Shown: positions 8,498 through 17,010 of the stretch, one piece after another
How positions within the stretch are numbered: the first letter of the stretch is position 1
Layout of the letters: every line of letters starts with the position of its first letter
DNA from: Lachnospiraceae bacterium
GTDB lineage: Bacteria; Bacillota; Clostridia; Lachnospirales; Lachnospiraceae
NCBI GenBank assembly: GCA_902362715.1
Contig: CABIXN010000002.1
Location: forward strand, 248,001 to 312,000
Direction: 5' to 3'
DNA: 64,000 nt
Notes under the pieces: model-generated
Database searches by the model: none
The model's input: only the letters and a program-made list of their open reading frames with translations
What the model was told of the DNA's origin: nothing
Position numbers and translations under genes: made by a program

Positions 8498-9118
8498 TTG
8501 GAAGAAGTACGTTACATGATTTCGGATGCAGCGAACCTGCTTCATGTGGAATCACATGTGTTACGTTATTGGGAAGAAGAATTAGAGCTTGAAATACCAA
8601 GAAATGAAATGGGTCACCGTTACTATACAGAAGAGAATATTATTCAATTTGAAAAAATCCGAAAATTAAAAGAGGAGGGATATCAGCTGAAGGCAATAAA
8701 AATGCTTGTACATAATACAAATCCTCAGATACCGGACGAGCTTAAGACCACAGAAGTCGTGTCCAAAGCTCAGACGGAAACCGCCTGTGTGCAGACCAAA
8801 ACAGATCCCGGGATGTCAAAACTGGATCAGTTTCAGCTTTTAATGACCCGGATTGTCAGAGACGCTATTGCAGAAAATAACCATGAACTGGGAAGAGAAG
8901 TCAGCACCCAGGTAGGGGATAAAGTAATCAAAGAGATGAATTATCTGATGAGGGAGCGGGAAGAACAGGAAGAAGAACGATTCCGGAAACTGGATGAGGC
9001 GATTCGCATCAGACAGAAACGAATGCGGCGGCAGAAAAAGGAGAAGAAGGTTAAATGCCGCAGGGGGGACAAGCCCGGTAAACTTCGTCTTGAACCCCAG
9101 GAAAGTACTTTATCCTAG
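8498..9118 (+). CDS. MerR-type helix-turn-helix protein
   Basis: A 206-residue probable transcription factor. Residues 5-75 form a MerR-type winged helix-turn-helix: YMISDAANLLHVESHVLRYW followed by the HRYYTEE wing and a KIRKLKEEGYQLKAI helix. The remainder is highly charged and probably helical or coiled-coil (about 105-190), ending in a very basic tail rich in Arg and Lys. No metal- or drug-binding motif is apparent. Translation starts at a TTG eight bases behind AAAGGAGG. The gene stands alone, with its own promoter and a long-armed terminator. The target is unknown; autoregulation would be typical of the family. Confidence 0.8.
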   Translation: MEEVRYMISDAANLLHVESHVLRYWEEELELEIPRNEMGHRYYTEENIIQFEKIRKLKEEGYQLKAIKMLVHNTNPQIPDELKTTEVVSKAQTETACVQTKTDPGMSKLDQFQLLMTRIVRDAIAENNHELGREVSTQVGDKVIKEMNYLMREREEQEEERFRKLDEAIRIRQKRMRRQKKEKKVKCRRGDKPGKLRLEPQESTLS

Positions 9119-9160
9119 AGGGAAGCGGACAAGTTCTGCCGGAAATGGATTTAGAATAGC

Positions 9161-9214
9161 AGCATAAAATAATGGACGGTTCAGTATTTGCTGGGCCGTC
9201 CATTATTTTATGCT
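9161..9214. terminator. Long-armed terminator after the MerR-like gene
   Basis: A perfect 19-bp inverted repeat: positions 9161-9179 pair with 9196-9214 around a 16-base loop. A-rich and T-rich arm ends make it plausible in either direction. It lies 42 bases after the stop codon. Confidence 0.8.
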
Positions 9215-9256
9215 ATAGAAAAGTTTTGTGAACTTCTCTGTTTTTAAAGTATAAAA

Positions 9257-9324
9257 ATCCGCAGGTATCTATCGGAGACAGTATAAAAAATAACCATCAC
9301 TGTCTGACGATAAATACCTGCGGA
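9257..9324 (-). terminator. Terminator of the ferredoxin gene
   Basis: A nearly perfect inverted repeat with arms of about 23 bases, beginning CCGCAGGTATC on the left and ending ATACCTGCGG on the right, surrounds an A/T-rich loop of about 19 bases. On the minus strand the stem is followed by ATTTTTATAC, a fair U tract. It lies about 55 bases after the ferredoxin stop codon. Confidence 0.7.
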
Positions 9325-9379
9325 ACAGGTCCCTCAGCCCTGAGGGAAAAGCGGAAGGAACCGCCTTATTTAGTATGTA

Positions 9380-9550
9380 TTATTCAGCTGCAATAGCGCC
9401 TACTGGACATCCATCTGCACAAGAACCGCAGTCGATGCAGGAACCAGCATCAATTACATACTGAGAATCTCCTTCTGCAATAGCGCCTACTGGACATGTG
9501 CCAGCGCAGGCTCCACAGTTGATACAAGAATCTGAAATTACGTATGCCAT
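9380..9550 (-). CDS. Small 2[4Fe-4S] ferredoxin
   Basis: A 56-residue clostridial-type bacterial ferredoxin, a low-potential cytosolic electron carrier. Two cluster motifs are complete: Cys9, 12, 15, 19 and Cys38, 41, 44, 48, each in a CxxCxxCxxxCP pattern. The two halves are near repeats of one another (both contain CPVGAIA). A longer reading to 9577 is possible, but GGAGGAAAAACCG places the start at 9550. It is monocistronic, with its own promoter and terminator. Likely partners are hydrogenase, pyruvate:ferredoxin oxidoreductase or other anaerobic redox enzymes. Confidence 0.95.
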   Translation of the reverse strand: MAYVISDSCINCGACAGTCPVGAIAEGDSQYVIDAGSCIDCGSCADGCPVGAIAAE

Positions 9551-9609
9551 CGGTTTTTCCTCCTTTAAAATAAACAATCTTTATCAGCAAGCTTTTAAGC
9601 TTAAAGCTT

Positions 9610-9638
9610 ATTCTAATACAAATAGATTGGAAATGCAA
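9610..9638 (-). promoter_or_regulatory. Ferredoxin promoter
   Basis: On the minus strand, TTGCAT (9633-9638) and TAGAAT (9610-9615) are separated by 17 bases. Immediately downstream, around 9590-9609, is a near-palindrome built from AAGCTT units that could be an operator; that part is a guess. Confidence 0.6.
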
Positions 9639-9724
9639 GGACTTTGAAATAGAAATTACTGTAGAAAAATAATCAATAAGGAATGGAAAAAATATGGATA
9701 ATTCAGGAAAAAATATAGATTTTA

Positions 9725-9753
9725 TTGCGGCTTTTTCAGGCCTGTGCTAGAAT
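9725..9753 (+). promoter_or_regulatory. Promoter of the cobalamin-controlled operon
   Basis: TTGCGG (9725-9730) and TAGAAT (9748-9753) with a 17-base spacer lie directly upstream of the riboswitch aptamer. Confidence 0.6.
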
Positions 9754-9764
9754 AAATGAAAATT

Positions 9765-9990
9765 GAATCAGGCATCCGGTGCCGTTGTCGAAAGAAACAT
9801 CAAAGACAATAGTTAAAAGGGAAACAGGTGTAAATCCTGTACGATCTCGTCACTGTAAATAGGGAGTGCCAGGCCATGTGTATTACACAGTCACTGATTA
9901 ATCGGGAAGGCGGCTTGGTATGAGGATCTATAAGTCAGGAAACCTGCCGGCTGCTGGTACGGGAACAGGGGTTCCAGATCACGAGTAATT
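9765..9990 (+). ncRNA. Cobalamin (AdoCbl-type) riboswitch
   Basis: The leader shows the ordered conserved blocks of a B12 riboswitch. These are a purine-rich GGGAAACAGGTGTAAATCC segment near 9820, then ACTGTAAATAGGGAG near 9870, and the B12 box AGTCAGGAAACCTGCC at 9933-9948. A terminator hairpin follows at 10021, so cobalamin binding would be expected to favour premature termination. The controlled genes encode a CbiK-like chelatase lipoprotein and a BtuFCD-type transporter, which agrees. The boundaries are approximate. Confidence 0.93.
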
Positions 9991-10020
9991 GGTTGTACCG
10001 GATAAAATTCAGAAGTCGTG

Positions 10021-10052
10021 AAACCTTTTGCCATACCCGCAAAAGGTTTTTG
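10021..10052 (+). terminator. Riboswitch expression-platform terminator
   Basis: AAACCTTTTGC (10021-10031) pairs with GCAAAAGGTTT (10039-10049), followed by T residues. It lies between the B12 aptamer and the first gene, so it is probably the regulated attenuator. Confidence 0.85.
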
Positions 10053-10199
10053 TTTACTTTATAGGATATTTTTTCAGGAGTTTTAGCTGTTGTATGATTC
10101 TGGTGATGTGGACGCCATGTTTTCGGACTTCAATTTTTATATTCTCATCATAGACAATGGGATGGACGACAGATTCATTCCAGGATAAGGAGGAAAAAG

Positions 10200-11204
10200 A
10201 TGAAGAAGAGAAAACTTATGACAGTGCTTGCCGGAGTGGGGGTGGCAGCTTTTATGCTTGCCGGCTGCGGTGACAAGAAAACAGAACCTGCCAATGCAGA
10301 TGCTTCAGCGTCAAAGGAGCAGACAAGCGAAGCAGCGCCGGAGCAGGAAGATGAGGAAAATTACAATACAGGAGACGCATCTCTTGACAACACAAGAAAT
10401 CAGGATGAGATCGGGGAAAAAGAGCTTCTGGTTGTAAGTTTCGGGACAAGCTATAATGACAACCGCCGTCTGACAGTAGGAGCCATTGAAAACAGTCTGG
10501 AAGAAAAATTCCAGGATTACTCAGTAAGAAGAGGTTTTACAAGCCAGATTATTATTGATCATGTAAAATCAAGAGATAACGTTGCCATTGATAATGTAAA
10601 AGAAGCTCTTGACCGTGCGGTAAACAATAAAGTAAAAACATTAGTTATCCAGCCGACACATTTGATGGATGGTTTGGAATATAATGATGTTGTGGATGAA
10701 GTAGCAGGATATACAGATTCCTTTGACCAGATCGCAATCGGCAAACCATTGCTGTCAAGTGATGAAGATTTTAATGCGGTAATCAAAGCCATTACAGAGG
10801 ATACTAAAGCATATGATGACGGTGAGACTGCAATCTGTTTTATGGGACATGGAACTGAGGCTGAATCTAATCAGGTATATTCCAAAATGCAGACAATGCT
10901 GAACGATGCAGGATATAAAAATTATTATGTAGGAACAGTGGAAGCTGCCCCATCTTTGGATGATGTACTTGCATCTGTGAAAAAAGGAAACTATAAACGG
11001 GTGGTTCTTCAGCCATTAATGATTGTCGCAGGTGATCATGCCAACAATGATATGGCCGGTGGAGAAGCAGATTCCTGGAAGAGTACATTTGAAAAAGAAG
11101 GTTATCAGGTAGAGACCGTACTGAAAGGTCTTGGTGAGCTTCCGGCTGTCCAGGAAATTTTTGCAGAACATGCCCAGGCAGCTATAGACAGTTTGAAAAA
11201 ATAA
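10200..11204 (+). CDS. cbiK: CbiK-family sirohydrochlorin cobaltochelatase, lipoprotein
   Basis: A 334-residue exported chelatase-fold protein. A signal peptide with a lipobox (LAGC, Cys23) predicts anchoring to the outer face of the membrane, followed by an acidic linker to about residue 70. The rest matches CbiK, which inserts Co2+ into sirohydrochlorin in anaerobic B12 synthesis. The three expected metal/catalytic residues are present: His217 in CFMGHGTE, Glu248 in GTVEAAP, and His280 in VAGDHANND. An extracellular location is odd for a biosynthetic enzyme; exported CbiK homologues are thought to serve metal or tetrapyrrole uptake. It follows a cobalamin riboswitch and leads an operon with B12/iron-type ABC transport genes. 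A role in capturing corrinoid, heme or cobalt is inferred. Confidence 0.88.
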   Translation: MKKRKLMTVLAGVGVAAFMLAGCGDKKTEPANADASASKEQTSEAAPEQEDEENYNTGDASLDNTRNQDEIGEKELLVVSFGTSYNDNRRLTVGAIENSLEEKFQDYSVRRGFTSQIIIDHVKSRDNVAIDNVKEALDRAVNNKVKTLVIQPTHLMDGLEYNDVVDEVAGYTDSFDQIAIGKPLLSSDEDFNAVIKAITEDTKAYDDGETAICFMGHGTEAESNQVYSKMQTMLNDAGYKNYYVGTVEAAPSLDDVLASVKKGNYKRVVLQPLMIVAGDHANNDMAGGEADSWKSTFEKEGYQVETVLKGLGELPAVQEIFAEHAQAAIDSLKK

Positions 11205-11265
11205 AGATATGTAAACGGTGCCCTGTGAAAGCTTCGCAGGGCACTGCACAGTAATAGAGGTAATT

Positions 11266-12183
11266 ATGAAAAGAATAAAAGTATTGATATTGGTATCCGC
11301 ATTATCGGCAGTTTGGCTGATGGGGGGATGCGGAAATGAAAAAAAAGATACGGCAGGCAGTCTGTCACAGCAGCAGGATGAAGCAAAAGATACAGAAAAC
11401 AGCCAGGTGGCATCCTCTAAGGACATGGCAAAAAAGCAGGATGTTGGAACCGCAGATATGAAGGCTGTAAAGGCTTCACAGCTAAAAGAGGGAGAATATG
11501 AAATCGCGGTAGATTCTAGTTCTTCCATGTTTAAAATTACTTCCTGCACATTAACTGTGAAAGACGGAAAAATGAAAGCAGTAATGACAATGAGTGGAAC
11601 CGGGTATCTGAAACTGTTTATGGGTACCGGAGAAGAGGCAGTAAATGCGTCGGAGGAAGAATTTATACCATTTAAAGAAAATTCAGAGGGGATTCATTCA
11701 TTTGAAGTGCCGGTAGAAGCGCTGGACCAGAAGCTTGACTGTGCAGCCTTCAGTAAAAATAAAGAAAAATGGTATGACCGTGAATTGGTTTTCAGGGCGG
11801 ATTCTCTGCCGACAGAAGCATTTACAGAAGGTGCATTAACCACAGCTGAAAGCCTGAACCTGAAAGATGGCAGCTATACCGGAAATGTTAAGCTGGAAGG
11901 CGGTTCCGGCAGAGCCAGTGTAGAATCACCGGCCCAATTGCAGGTAAAAGACGGGAAGGTTACTGCAAAGATCGTATGGAGCAGTTCTAATTATGATTAT
12001 ATGAAGGTTGACGGAGAGAAATTTGAGCAGATTAATACAGAAGGAAATTCTGCCTTTGAAATTCCTGTCAGCTGTTTTGACCGAAAGATTGCCGTTATTG
12101 CAGATACAATTGCCATGAGTGAACCTCATGAAATTGATTATACACTTACGTTTGATTCTGAATCATTAAAAAAGGCTGAATAA
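11266..12183 (+). CDS. Lipoprotein with two related beta-rich repeats
   Basis: A 305-residue predicted lipoprotein (MGGC, Cys22) with an acidic, Gln/Ser-rich linker and two homologous modules at about residues 70-185 and 190-300. Each module begins LK(E/D)G.Y, continues with a V KDGK strand pair, and ends with a segment like FE(V/I)PV, a conserved aspartate (FD/LD) and a final strand. Similar modules occur in Firmicutes cell-surface proteins beside iron or corrinoid uptake genes, but I do not know a proven ligand. The start at 11266 is chosen because the signal peptide begins there. It sits between cbiK and a substrate-binding protein, overlapping the latter's start codon by one base. A surface relay for metal or tetrapyrrole ligands is the likely role. 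Confidence 0.7.
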   Translation: MKRIKVLILVSALSAVWLMGGCGNEKKDTAGSLSQQQDEAKDTENSQVASSKDMAKKQDVGTADMKAVKASQLKEGEYEIAVDSSSSMFKITSCTLTVKDGKMKAVMTMSGTGYLKLFMGTGEEAVNASEEEFIPFKENSEGIHSFEVPVEALDQKLDCAAFSKNKEKWYDRELVFRADSLPTEAFTEGALTTAESLNLKDGSYTGNVKLEGGSGRASVESPAQLQVKDGKVTAKIVWSSSNYDYMKVDGEKFEQINTEGNSAFEIPVSCFDRKIAVIADTIAMSEPHEIDYTLTFDSESLKKAE

Positions 12184-13358
12184 TGAAAAAAATACATATA
12201 TTTGTTCTGTGTCTGATGGCAGGAATTTTGATATTGTTTTGTGGAGCCTGTGCAAATCAGAATACGGAGCATTCTGACCGGAAGGGCAAAAATGAAGCCT
12301 CTTCCATAAGCTTTAGCGAGCTGGAGCTGGACCACAGTCTGCCTTTGCAGTATGCTGCACAATTTTCGGTAGATTATTATACCGGAGGCTATGCTCTGGT
12401 TGATATTACAGAGGGCGGCCGGTTTCTTGTAGTGCCGGAGGGAAAACCTGTTCCCGAAGATATGGAAGAAGATATTGTAGTACTTAAGCAGCCCCTGGAT
12501 CATATTTATCTTGTGGCTACTTCTGCCATGGATTTTTTCAGGGCGCTGGAAGGGATTGACCAAATCACTCTATCAGGTACTGATGCAGACGGCTGGTATA
12601 TAGATGAGGCAAAGGAGGCCCTTAAAGAGGGCCGCATGGAATATGCGGGAAAGTATAATGCGCCGGATTACGAACTGATCTTGGATAAAAAATGCAGCCT
12701 GGCAGTGGAATCAACGATGATCTATCATAATCCTGAGGTAAAAGAAAAGCTGGAGGATTTTGGCATTCCTGTGCTGGTAGAGCGTTCCAGCTATGAAGGG
12801 CACCCTCTTGGAAGAATGGAATGGATTAAGCTGTACGCCGTACTATTGGGAAAGGAAGATCTGGCGGAGACTTATTTTAATGAGCAGATTGCCAGTGTGG
12901 AGAAAATACTTTCTGAAGAAAACACAGGTAAAACGGCAGCTTTCTTTTATATAAGCTCCAATGGCTACGTGAATGTTAGAAAATCCGGAGATTATGTTTC
13001 AAAAATGATCGAACTGGCCGGAGGAAAGTATATCTTTCAGAATCTGGGAGACGGGGAAAACGCCCTTTCTACCATGAATATGCAGATGGAAAAATTCTAT
13101 GCTGATGCGAAAGATGCAGATTATCTGATCTATAACAGTACAATTGAAGGGGAACTGAAATCTTTGGATGAACTGCTGGATAAAAGTGAGCTTCTTTCGG
13201 ATTTCAAAGCGGTTAAGAATGGAAATGTCTGGTGTACCGGAAAAAATTTGTTTCAGGAGACCACCGGACTTTCGGATATGATTGTAGATATCCATCGAAT
13301 GCTGACAGACGACGATCCAGAATTAACAGAGTTAACCTATATGCACCGGCTGAAGTAA
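12183..13358 (+). CDS. ABC transporter substrate-binding lipoprotein, BtuF/FecB type
   Basis: A 391-residue lipoprotein (signal peptide ending near Cys23, FCGAC) of the periplasmic-binding family for iron-siderophore, heme or cobalamin. The two-lobed fold is evident from features such as LDHIYLVATSAMDFFRALEG in the first lobe and TAAFFYISSNGYVNVRKSGDYVS with AGGKYIF in the second. The start codon overlaps the upstream stop. Permease and ATPase genes follow at once, completing an import system. Riboswitch control argues for cobalamin or corrinoids as the substrate; iron chelates cannot be excluded from sequence alone. Confidence 0.85.
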   Translation: MKKIHIFVLCLMAGILILFCGACANQNTEHSDRKGKNEASSISFSELELDHSLPLQYAAQFSVDYYTGGYALVDITEGGRFLVVPEGKPVPEDMEEDIVVLKQPLDHIYLVATSAMDFFRALEGIDQITLSGTDADGWYIDEAKEALKEGRMEYAGKYNAPDYELILDKKCSLAVESTMIYHNPEVKEKLEDFGIPVLVERSSYEGHPLGRMEWIKLYAVLLGKEDLAETYFNEQIASVEKILSEENTGKTAAFFYISSNGYVNVRKSGDYVSKMIELAGGKYIFQNLGDGENALSTMNMQMEKFYADAKDADYLIYNSTIEGELKSLDELLDKSELLSDFKAVKNGNVWCTGKNLFQETTGLSDMIVDIHRMLTDDDPELTELTYMHRLK

Positions 13359-13370
13359 GGGGGATGTCAG

Positions 13371-14390
13371 ATGGCAAAAAAAATGCAGATAAGATATACG
13401 ATATCTTTTATGATATTGGCAGTTTTGCTGCTGCTTTTATTTTTGTGGAACGTAAATTCCGGAAGCACCAGCCTTACAGCGGGAGAAATATTTGGCATTA
13501 TTCTGAGAAAGGCCGGGGATGAGACTGCCGTGCGGATTATCTGGGATATTCGTCTCCCAAGAGTGCTGGCTGTAATTATTCTTGGCGGGGCCCTGTCCGT
13601 TTCGGGATTTCTTTTGCAGACATTTTTTAATAATCCCATTGCAGGACCTTTTGTACTTGGGATTTCCTCAGGAGCCAAGCTTGTTGTATCACTGGTAATG
13701 ATTTTTCTGCTGAGTAAAGGATTAACTTCCGGGTCCGGGATTATGATACTGGCCGCGTTTGCGGGGGCAATGATTTCTATGGGATTTATACTGCTGATTT
13801 CCAATAAAGTACACCGGATGTCCCTGCTTGTTATCTGCGGAATTATGATTGGATATATCTGTTCTGCAATTACGGATTTTGTAGTTACGTTTGCGGATGA
13901 TTCTAATATTGTCAATCTTCACAACTGGTCTATGGGAAGTTTTTCGGGAATGTCATGGGAGAATATCCGGGTGATGTCTGTGGTGGCCTTAGGGGCGCTG
14001 CTGCTGACTTTTTTGATGTCAAAGCCTATCAGCGCCTATCAGCTGGGTGAAGTATATGCACGGAATATGGGGGTTAATATCCGGGTATTCCGGATTCTTC
14101 TAATCCTTTTATCCAGCATTTTGTCTGCGTGTGTAACAGCATTTGCAGGTCCTATTTCCTTTGTGGGAATTGCAGTCCCCCATCTTGTAAAAAATCTTTT
14201 AAAAACGGCGAAGCCGATTTTGATTATTCCGGCCTGTTTTCTAGGTGGAGCTGTTTTCTGTCTGTTCTGTGATCTCATTGCCAGAGTTGTTTTTGCTCCC
14301 ACAGAACTCAGTATTAGTTCAGTGACAGCCGTATTTGGAGCTCCTGTAGTTATATATATGATGATCCGGCAGAAAACAAAAACAGGATAG
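13371..14390 (+). CDS. FecCD/BtuC-family ABC permease
   Basis: A 339-residue membrane permease with about ten hydrophobic segments. It carries family features such as DIRLPRVLAVIILGGALSVSG near residue 60, FNNPIAGPFVLGISSGA near 90, and the C-terminal GPISFVGIAVPHLVK. It forms the channel of the importer together with the preceding binding protein and the following ATPase. The gene begins 12 bases after the binding-protein stop behind AAGGGGGATG. Substrate assignment to corrinoids follows from the upstream riboswitch. Confidence 0.9.
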   Translation: MAKKMQIRYTISFMILAVLLLLLFLWNVNSGSTSLTAGEIFGIILRKAGDETAVRIIWDIRLPRVLAVIILGGALSVSGFLLQTFFNNPIAGPFVLGISSGAKLVVSLVMIFLLSKGLTSGSGIMILAAFAGAMISMGFILLISNKVHRMSLLVICGIMIGYICSAITDFVVTFADDSNIVNLHNWSMGSFSGMSWENIRVMSVVALGALLLTFLMSKPISAYQLGEVYARNMGVNIRVFRILLILLSSILSACVTAFAGPISFVGIAVPHLVKNLLKTAKPILIIPACFLGGAVFCLFCDLIARVVFAPTELSISSVTAVFGAPVVIYMMIRQKTKTG

Positions 14391-14408
14391 ACAAGGGTGG
14401 AAGAGCGG

Positions 14409-15515
14409 ATGAATGATTATTTTATATATACGGATAAAATGACAGTGGGATATTCCGGTAAACCTTTGATTAAAGATATCGAAATACGGGTAAATAAAGG
14501 AGAAATATTAACCTTAATCGGACCCAACGGGGCAGGAAAGTCTACCATTCTGAAAAGTATTACAAGGCAGCTGGGATTGATTGCAGGAACCGTTTATCTG
14601 GATGGAAAAACAATGGAGAGAATGACAGATAAAGAAGTATCCAGGAAACTTTCGGTAGTTATGACAGAACGGTTAAACCCGGAGCTGATGACCTGCGAAG
14701 ATGTAGTAGGAACCGGACGTTATCCCTATACTGGCAGGCTTGGAATTTTGAGTGATACAGACAGAATGAAGGTTCGCGAGGCAATGGAAATGGTACATGC
14801 CAGGGAATTGGCTGACTGTGATTTTACGCAGATCAGTGATGGACAGCGTCAGCGGATTCTGCTGGCCAGGGCGATCTGCCAGGAACCGGAGATTATTGTG
14901 CTGGATGAACCTACCTCCTTTTTGGATATCAGACATAAGCTGGAGCTTTTGACAATATTAAAGCAAATGGTCAGTGAGAGAAATGTAGCTGTTATTATGT
15001 CTTTACATGAATTGGATCTTGCCCAGAAAATTTCGGATCTTGTTGTATGTGTAAACGGAAATAAAATAGAACGATACGGAAGTCCAGAGGATATTTTTTC
15101 CGGACATTATATCAGTGAATTGTATCACGTTACAAGAGGAAGCTATAATGAAGCCTTTGGCTGTCTGGAGCTGGAGGCGCCCAAAGGCAAAGCAGAGGTA
15201 TTCGTAATTGGAGGAAATGGCAGCGGTATTGCGCTTTACCGGAAGCTTCAGAGAAGGGGAATACCATTTGCCGTGGGAATTTTACACGAAAATGATGTGG
15301 ATTATCAGGTTGCCAAAGCGCTGGCATCTCAGGTAATATCCGTAAAAGCGTTTGAGCCTATTGATGAAAAAGCCTTTCAGCAGGCAGCGGCTGTTCTGGA
15401 ACAGTGTGGGGAAGTGTATTGCTGTCTTACAGAGTATGGAACCATGAATCAGAGAAACAGAGAACTAAAGGAATATGCCAGTGAGAAGCAGCTGTTAAAA
15501 GAGTACCGGAAATGA
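14409..15515 (+). CDS. ABC transporter ATPase, BtuD/FecE type, with C-terminal extension
   Basis: An ABC ATPase of about 368 residues. Walker A is GPNGAGKST near residue 40, the signature region is ISDGQRQRILLARA, and Walker B is IIVLDEPTSFLD, with a switch His in MSLHELDLAQ. After the usual ~255-residue ATPase comes an extra domain of about 100 residues starting EVFVIGGNGSGIALYRKL, which looks like a small nucleotide-binding Rossmann fold. The ATG at 14409 behind AAGGGTGG is preferred over the GTG at 14397. It energises the corrinoid-type importer and is the last gene that clearly belongs to the riboswitch operon. The role of the extension is unknown. Confidence 0.9.
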   Translation: MNDYFIYTDKMTVGYSGKPLIKDIEIRVNKGEILTLIGPNGAGKSTILKSITRQLGLIAGTVYLDGKTMERMTDKEVSRKLSVVMTERLNPELMTCEDVVGTGRYPYTGRLGILSDTDRMKVREAMEMVHARELADCDFTQISDGQRQRILLARAICQEPEIIVLDEPTSFLDIRHKLELLTILKQMVSERNVAVIMSLHELDLAQKISDLVVCVNGNKIERYGSPEDIFSGHYISELYHVTRGSYNEAFGCLELEAPKGKAEVFVIGGNGSGIALYRKLQRRGIPFAVGILHENDVDYQVAKALASQVISVKAFEPIDEKAFQQAAAVLEQCGEVYCCLTEYGTMNQRNRELKEYASEKQLLKEYRK

Positions 15516-15577
15516 GATTGACAGCCTGTTTTACCGTTGATATAATTTGGTATACCATGAAAGAAGGTTCATAGCAT

Positions 15578-17002
15578 ATGATCACTAATGTTTGTAAAAC
15601 AGGCAGGAAGCTTCCGATTGCTTTATTTATAACGGGGTCTTTAACAAAGAAAAACAGAATATATTCTCATGAAGAATTTGAAAGTCTGCAGAACATGGAG
15701 AAAAAAATGTTTTCTGTATATGATAATCATGAGGAGTCAGAAAGCAGAAAACTAGAAGAAGGATGCGGCATTCCTCTTCAGAGATTTCTTGATGATACCG
15801 GCGCCGGTTCTATAGATGAAATCAGTATTCGTTCCATTGACGGATTTGAGTCTGTAGTTCCGGAAATGCGCTCTAGGCGTTATTTCTTCCCGGGATTATC
15901 AGAAGGGAAAGAAGAGGGAAAAGAGGAACGGAGCCCTCTGATTTCTTTCTATAAAAACGGACAGCCGGTAAAGTTTTACCCCCATCCAACTATGATGTTT
16001 GGCCAGCAGGGGCTGAATGAGCAGAATAAAGATTATTTTGCCAAGGGAATGAGGTCTGCGGTCATTGGAGGACGGGACAGGATTTTCTGGGTAAAAGGAG
16101 ATGCGCTGGCATGTAACCGTTATTTTAGCGCGGATCAGTTGTTTGGACTGGTGCAGGACGATATATATGAAGCAGAGCTTCTAGAAATTACAGACGAGCA
16201 TGGGGAGAAACGTACCGTACCGGCTGTAAAGGTACCGGAGCGGTTTTGGACGGAAGAAATTCAGATTCTGGATTCTGAGGCGCCATTAAGATTGCAGGGA
16301 ACAGATGGACTGAAAGAGTTTGACAGAGATAATTTGTACATTTTTCTTGGTGATGAAGCACTGAAATGCGCAGGTGCATGGGATGGAAATGTTTGTGTGG
16401 AGATGCTGGAAGGCATTCTTGCCGGGGAGCAGAAGGCTGCCGGGAAAAGCAGCAGGCTTTTGATGGGAGAGACACCAAAAGAACAGAGTGACTTTTTTAT
16501 AAGGGTTTATCAGCCGGATGGAGAAAGTGCAGTATATTACTATTCATTAAATGAGTTAATGGAACGTTTTGACTCTTTGATTACTGAGGATGCATTTGAA
16601 TATTATAATCATAATATGGACGGAGGAAAGGGAGGAATCCGGAAGGTGACGGGCAGAGGATGGCCGGTTGTAAAGCTGCTTCTGGGGCTTCCGGAGATTT
16701 CCGGGCTTGAAATGATTGAGGACGGAAGTATCACGTACCGCATATTTACGAAGGATACGTATAAAGAAAAGACCGCTGCAGATGGGGACGAGCTGACCGC
16801 TTATGCGTTTATGCTGGCCTGGGAACAGGATCAGAGAACAATGACCGGCATGGAAAAGGGCGATACCAGTAAATGGAATGATAAAGAGCTTCATTTTGAA
16901 AACATAAATGGAAATACGCCGTACCGGATATACTGTAAGAAGACAAGTGCGAATCCCGCAGTTTATAAAAATGCCTGTGGGATAGAAATACAGATAATAT
17001 AG
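15578..17002 (+). CDS. Uncharacterised protein with SUOX-like modules, next to moaA
   Basis: A 474-residue protein without signal peptide or membrane spans that I cannot assign. Two regions look like the molybdopterin-oxidoreductase (sulfite-oxidase-like) domain in pattern: residues 55-100 (GCGIPLQRFLDDTGAG then a SIRSIDGFES strand) and 330-470 (VTGRGWPVVKLLLGLP, followed by TYRIFTKD and ending with ACGIEIQ). Both recall the 'G.PL..LL...G....v.v...DGY' signature. Similar repeats occur in surface proteins of anaerobes without bound cofactor, so the resemblance does not prove Moco binding. It ends eight bases before moaA, implying co-expression. The resemblance is weak; other folds remain possible. 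Confidence 0.55.
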   Translation: MITNVCKTGRKLPIALFITGSLTKKNRIYSHEEFESLQNMEKKMFSVYDNHEESESRKLEEGCGIPLQRFLDDTGAGSIDEISIRSIDGFESVVPEMRSRRYFFPGLSEGKEEGKEERSPLISFYKNGQPVKFYPHPTMMFGQQGLNEQNKDYFAKGMRSAVIGGRDRIFWVKGDALACNRYFSADQLFGLVQDDIYEAELLEITDEHGEKRTVPAVKVPERFWTEEIQILDSEAPLRLQGTDGLKEFDRDNLYIFLGDEALKCAGAWDGNVCVEMLEGILAGEQKAAGKSSRLLMGETPKEQSDFFIRVYQPDGESAVYYYSLNELMERFDSLITEDAFEYYNHNMDGGKGGIRKVTGRGWPVVKLLLGLPEISGLEMIEDGSITYRIFTKDTYKEKTAADGDELTAYAFMLAWEQDQRTMTGMEKGDTSKWNDKELHFENINGNTPYRIYCKKTSANPAVYKNACGIEIQII

Positions 17003-17010
17003 AGGAAACC

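Noticed and set aside
13367..13915. Long open frame antisense to the permease gene
   Set aside because: It mirrors the hydrophobic codon pattern of the real permease, has no ribosome binding site and no plausible product.
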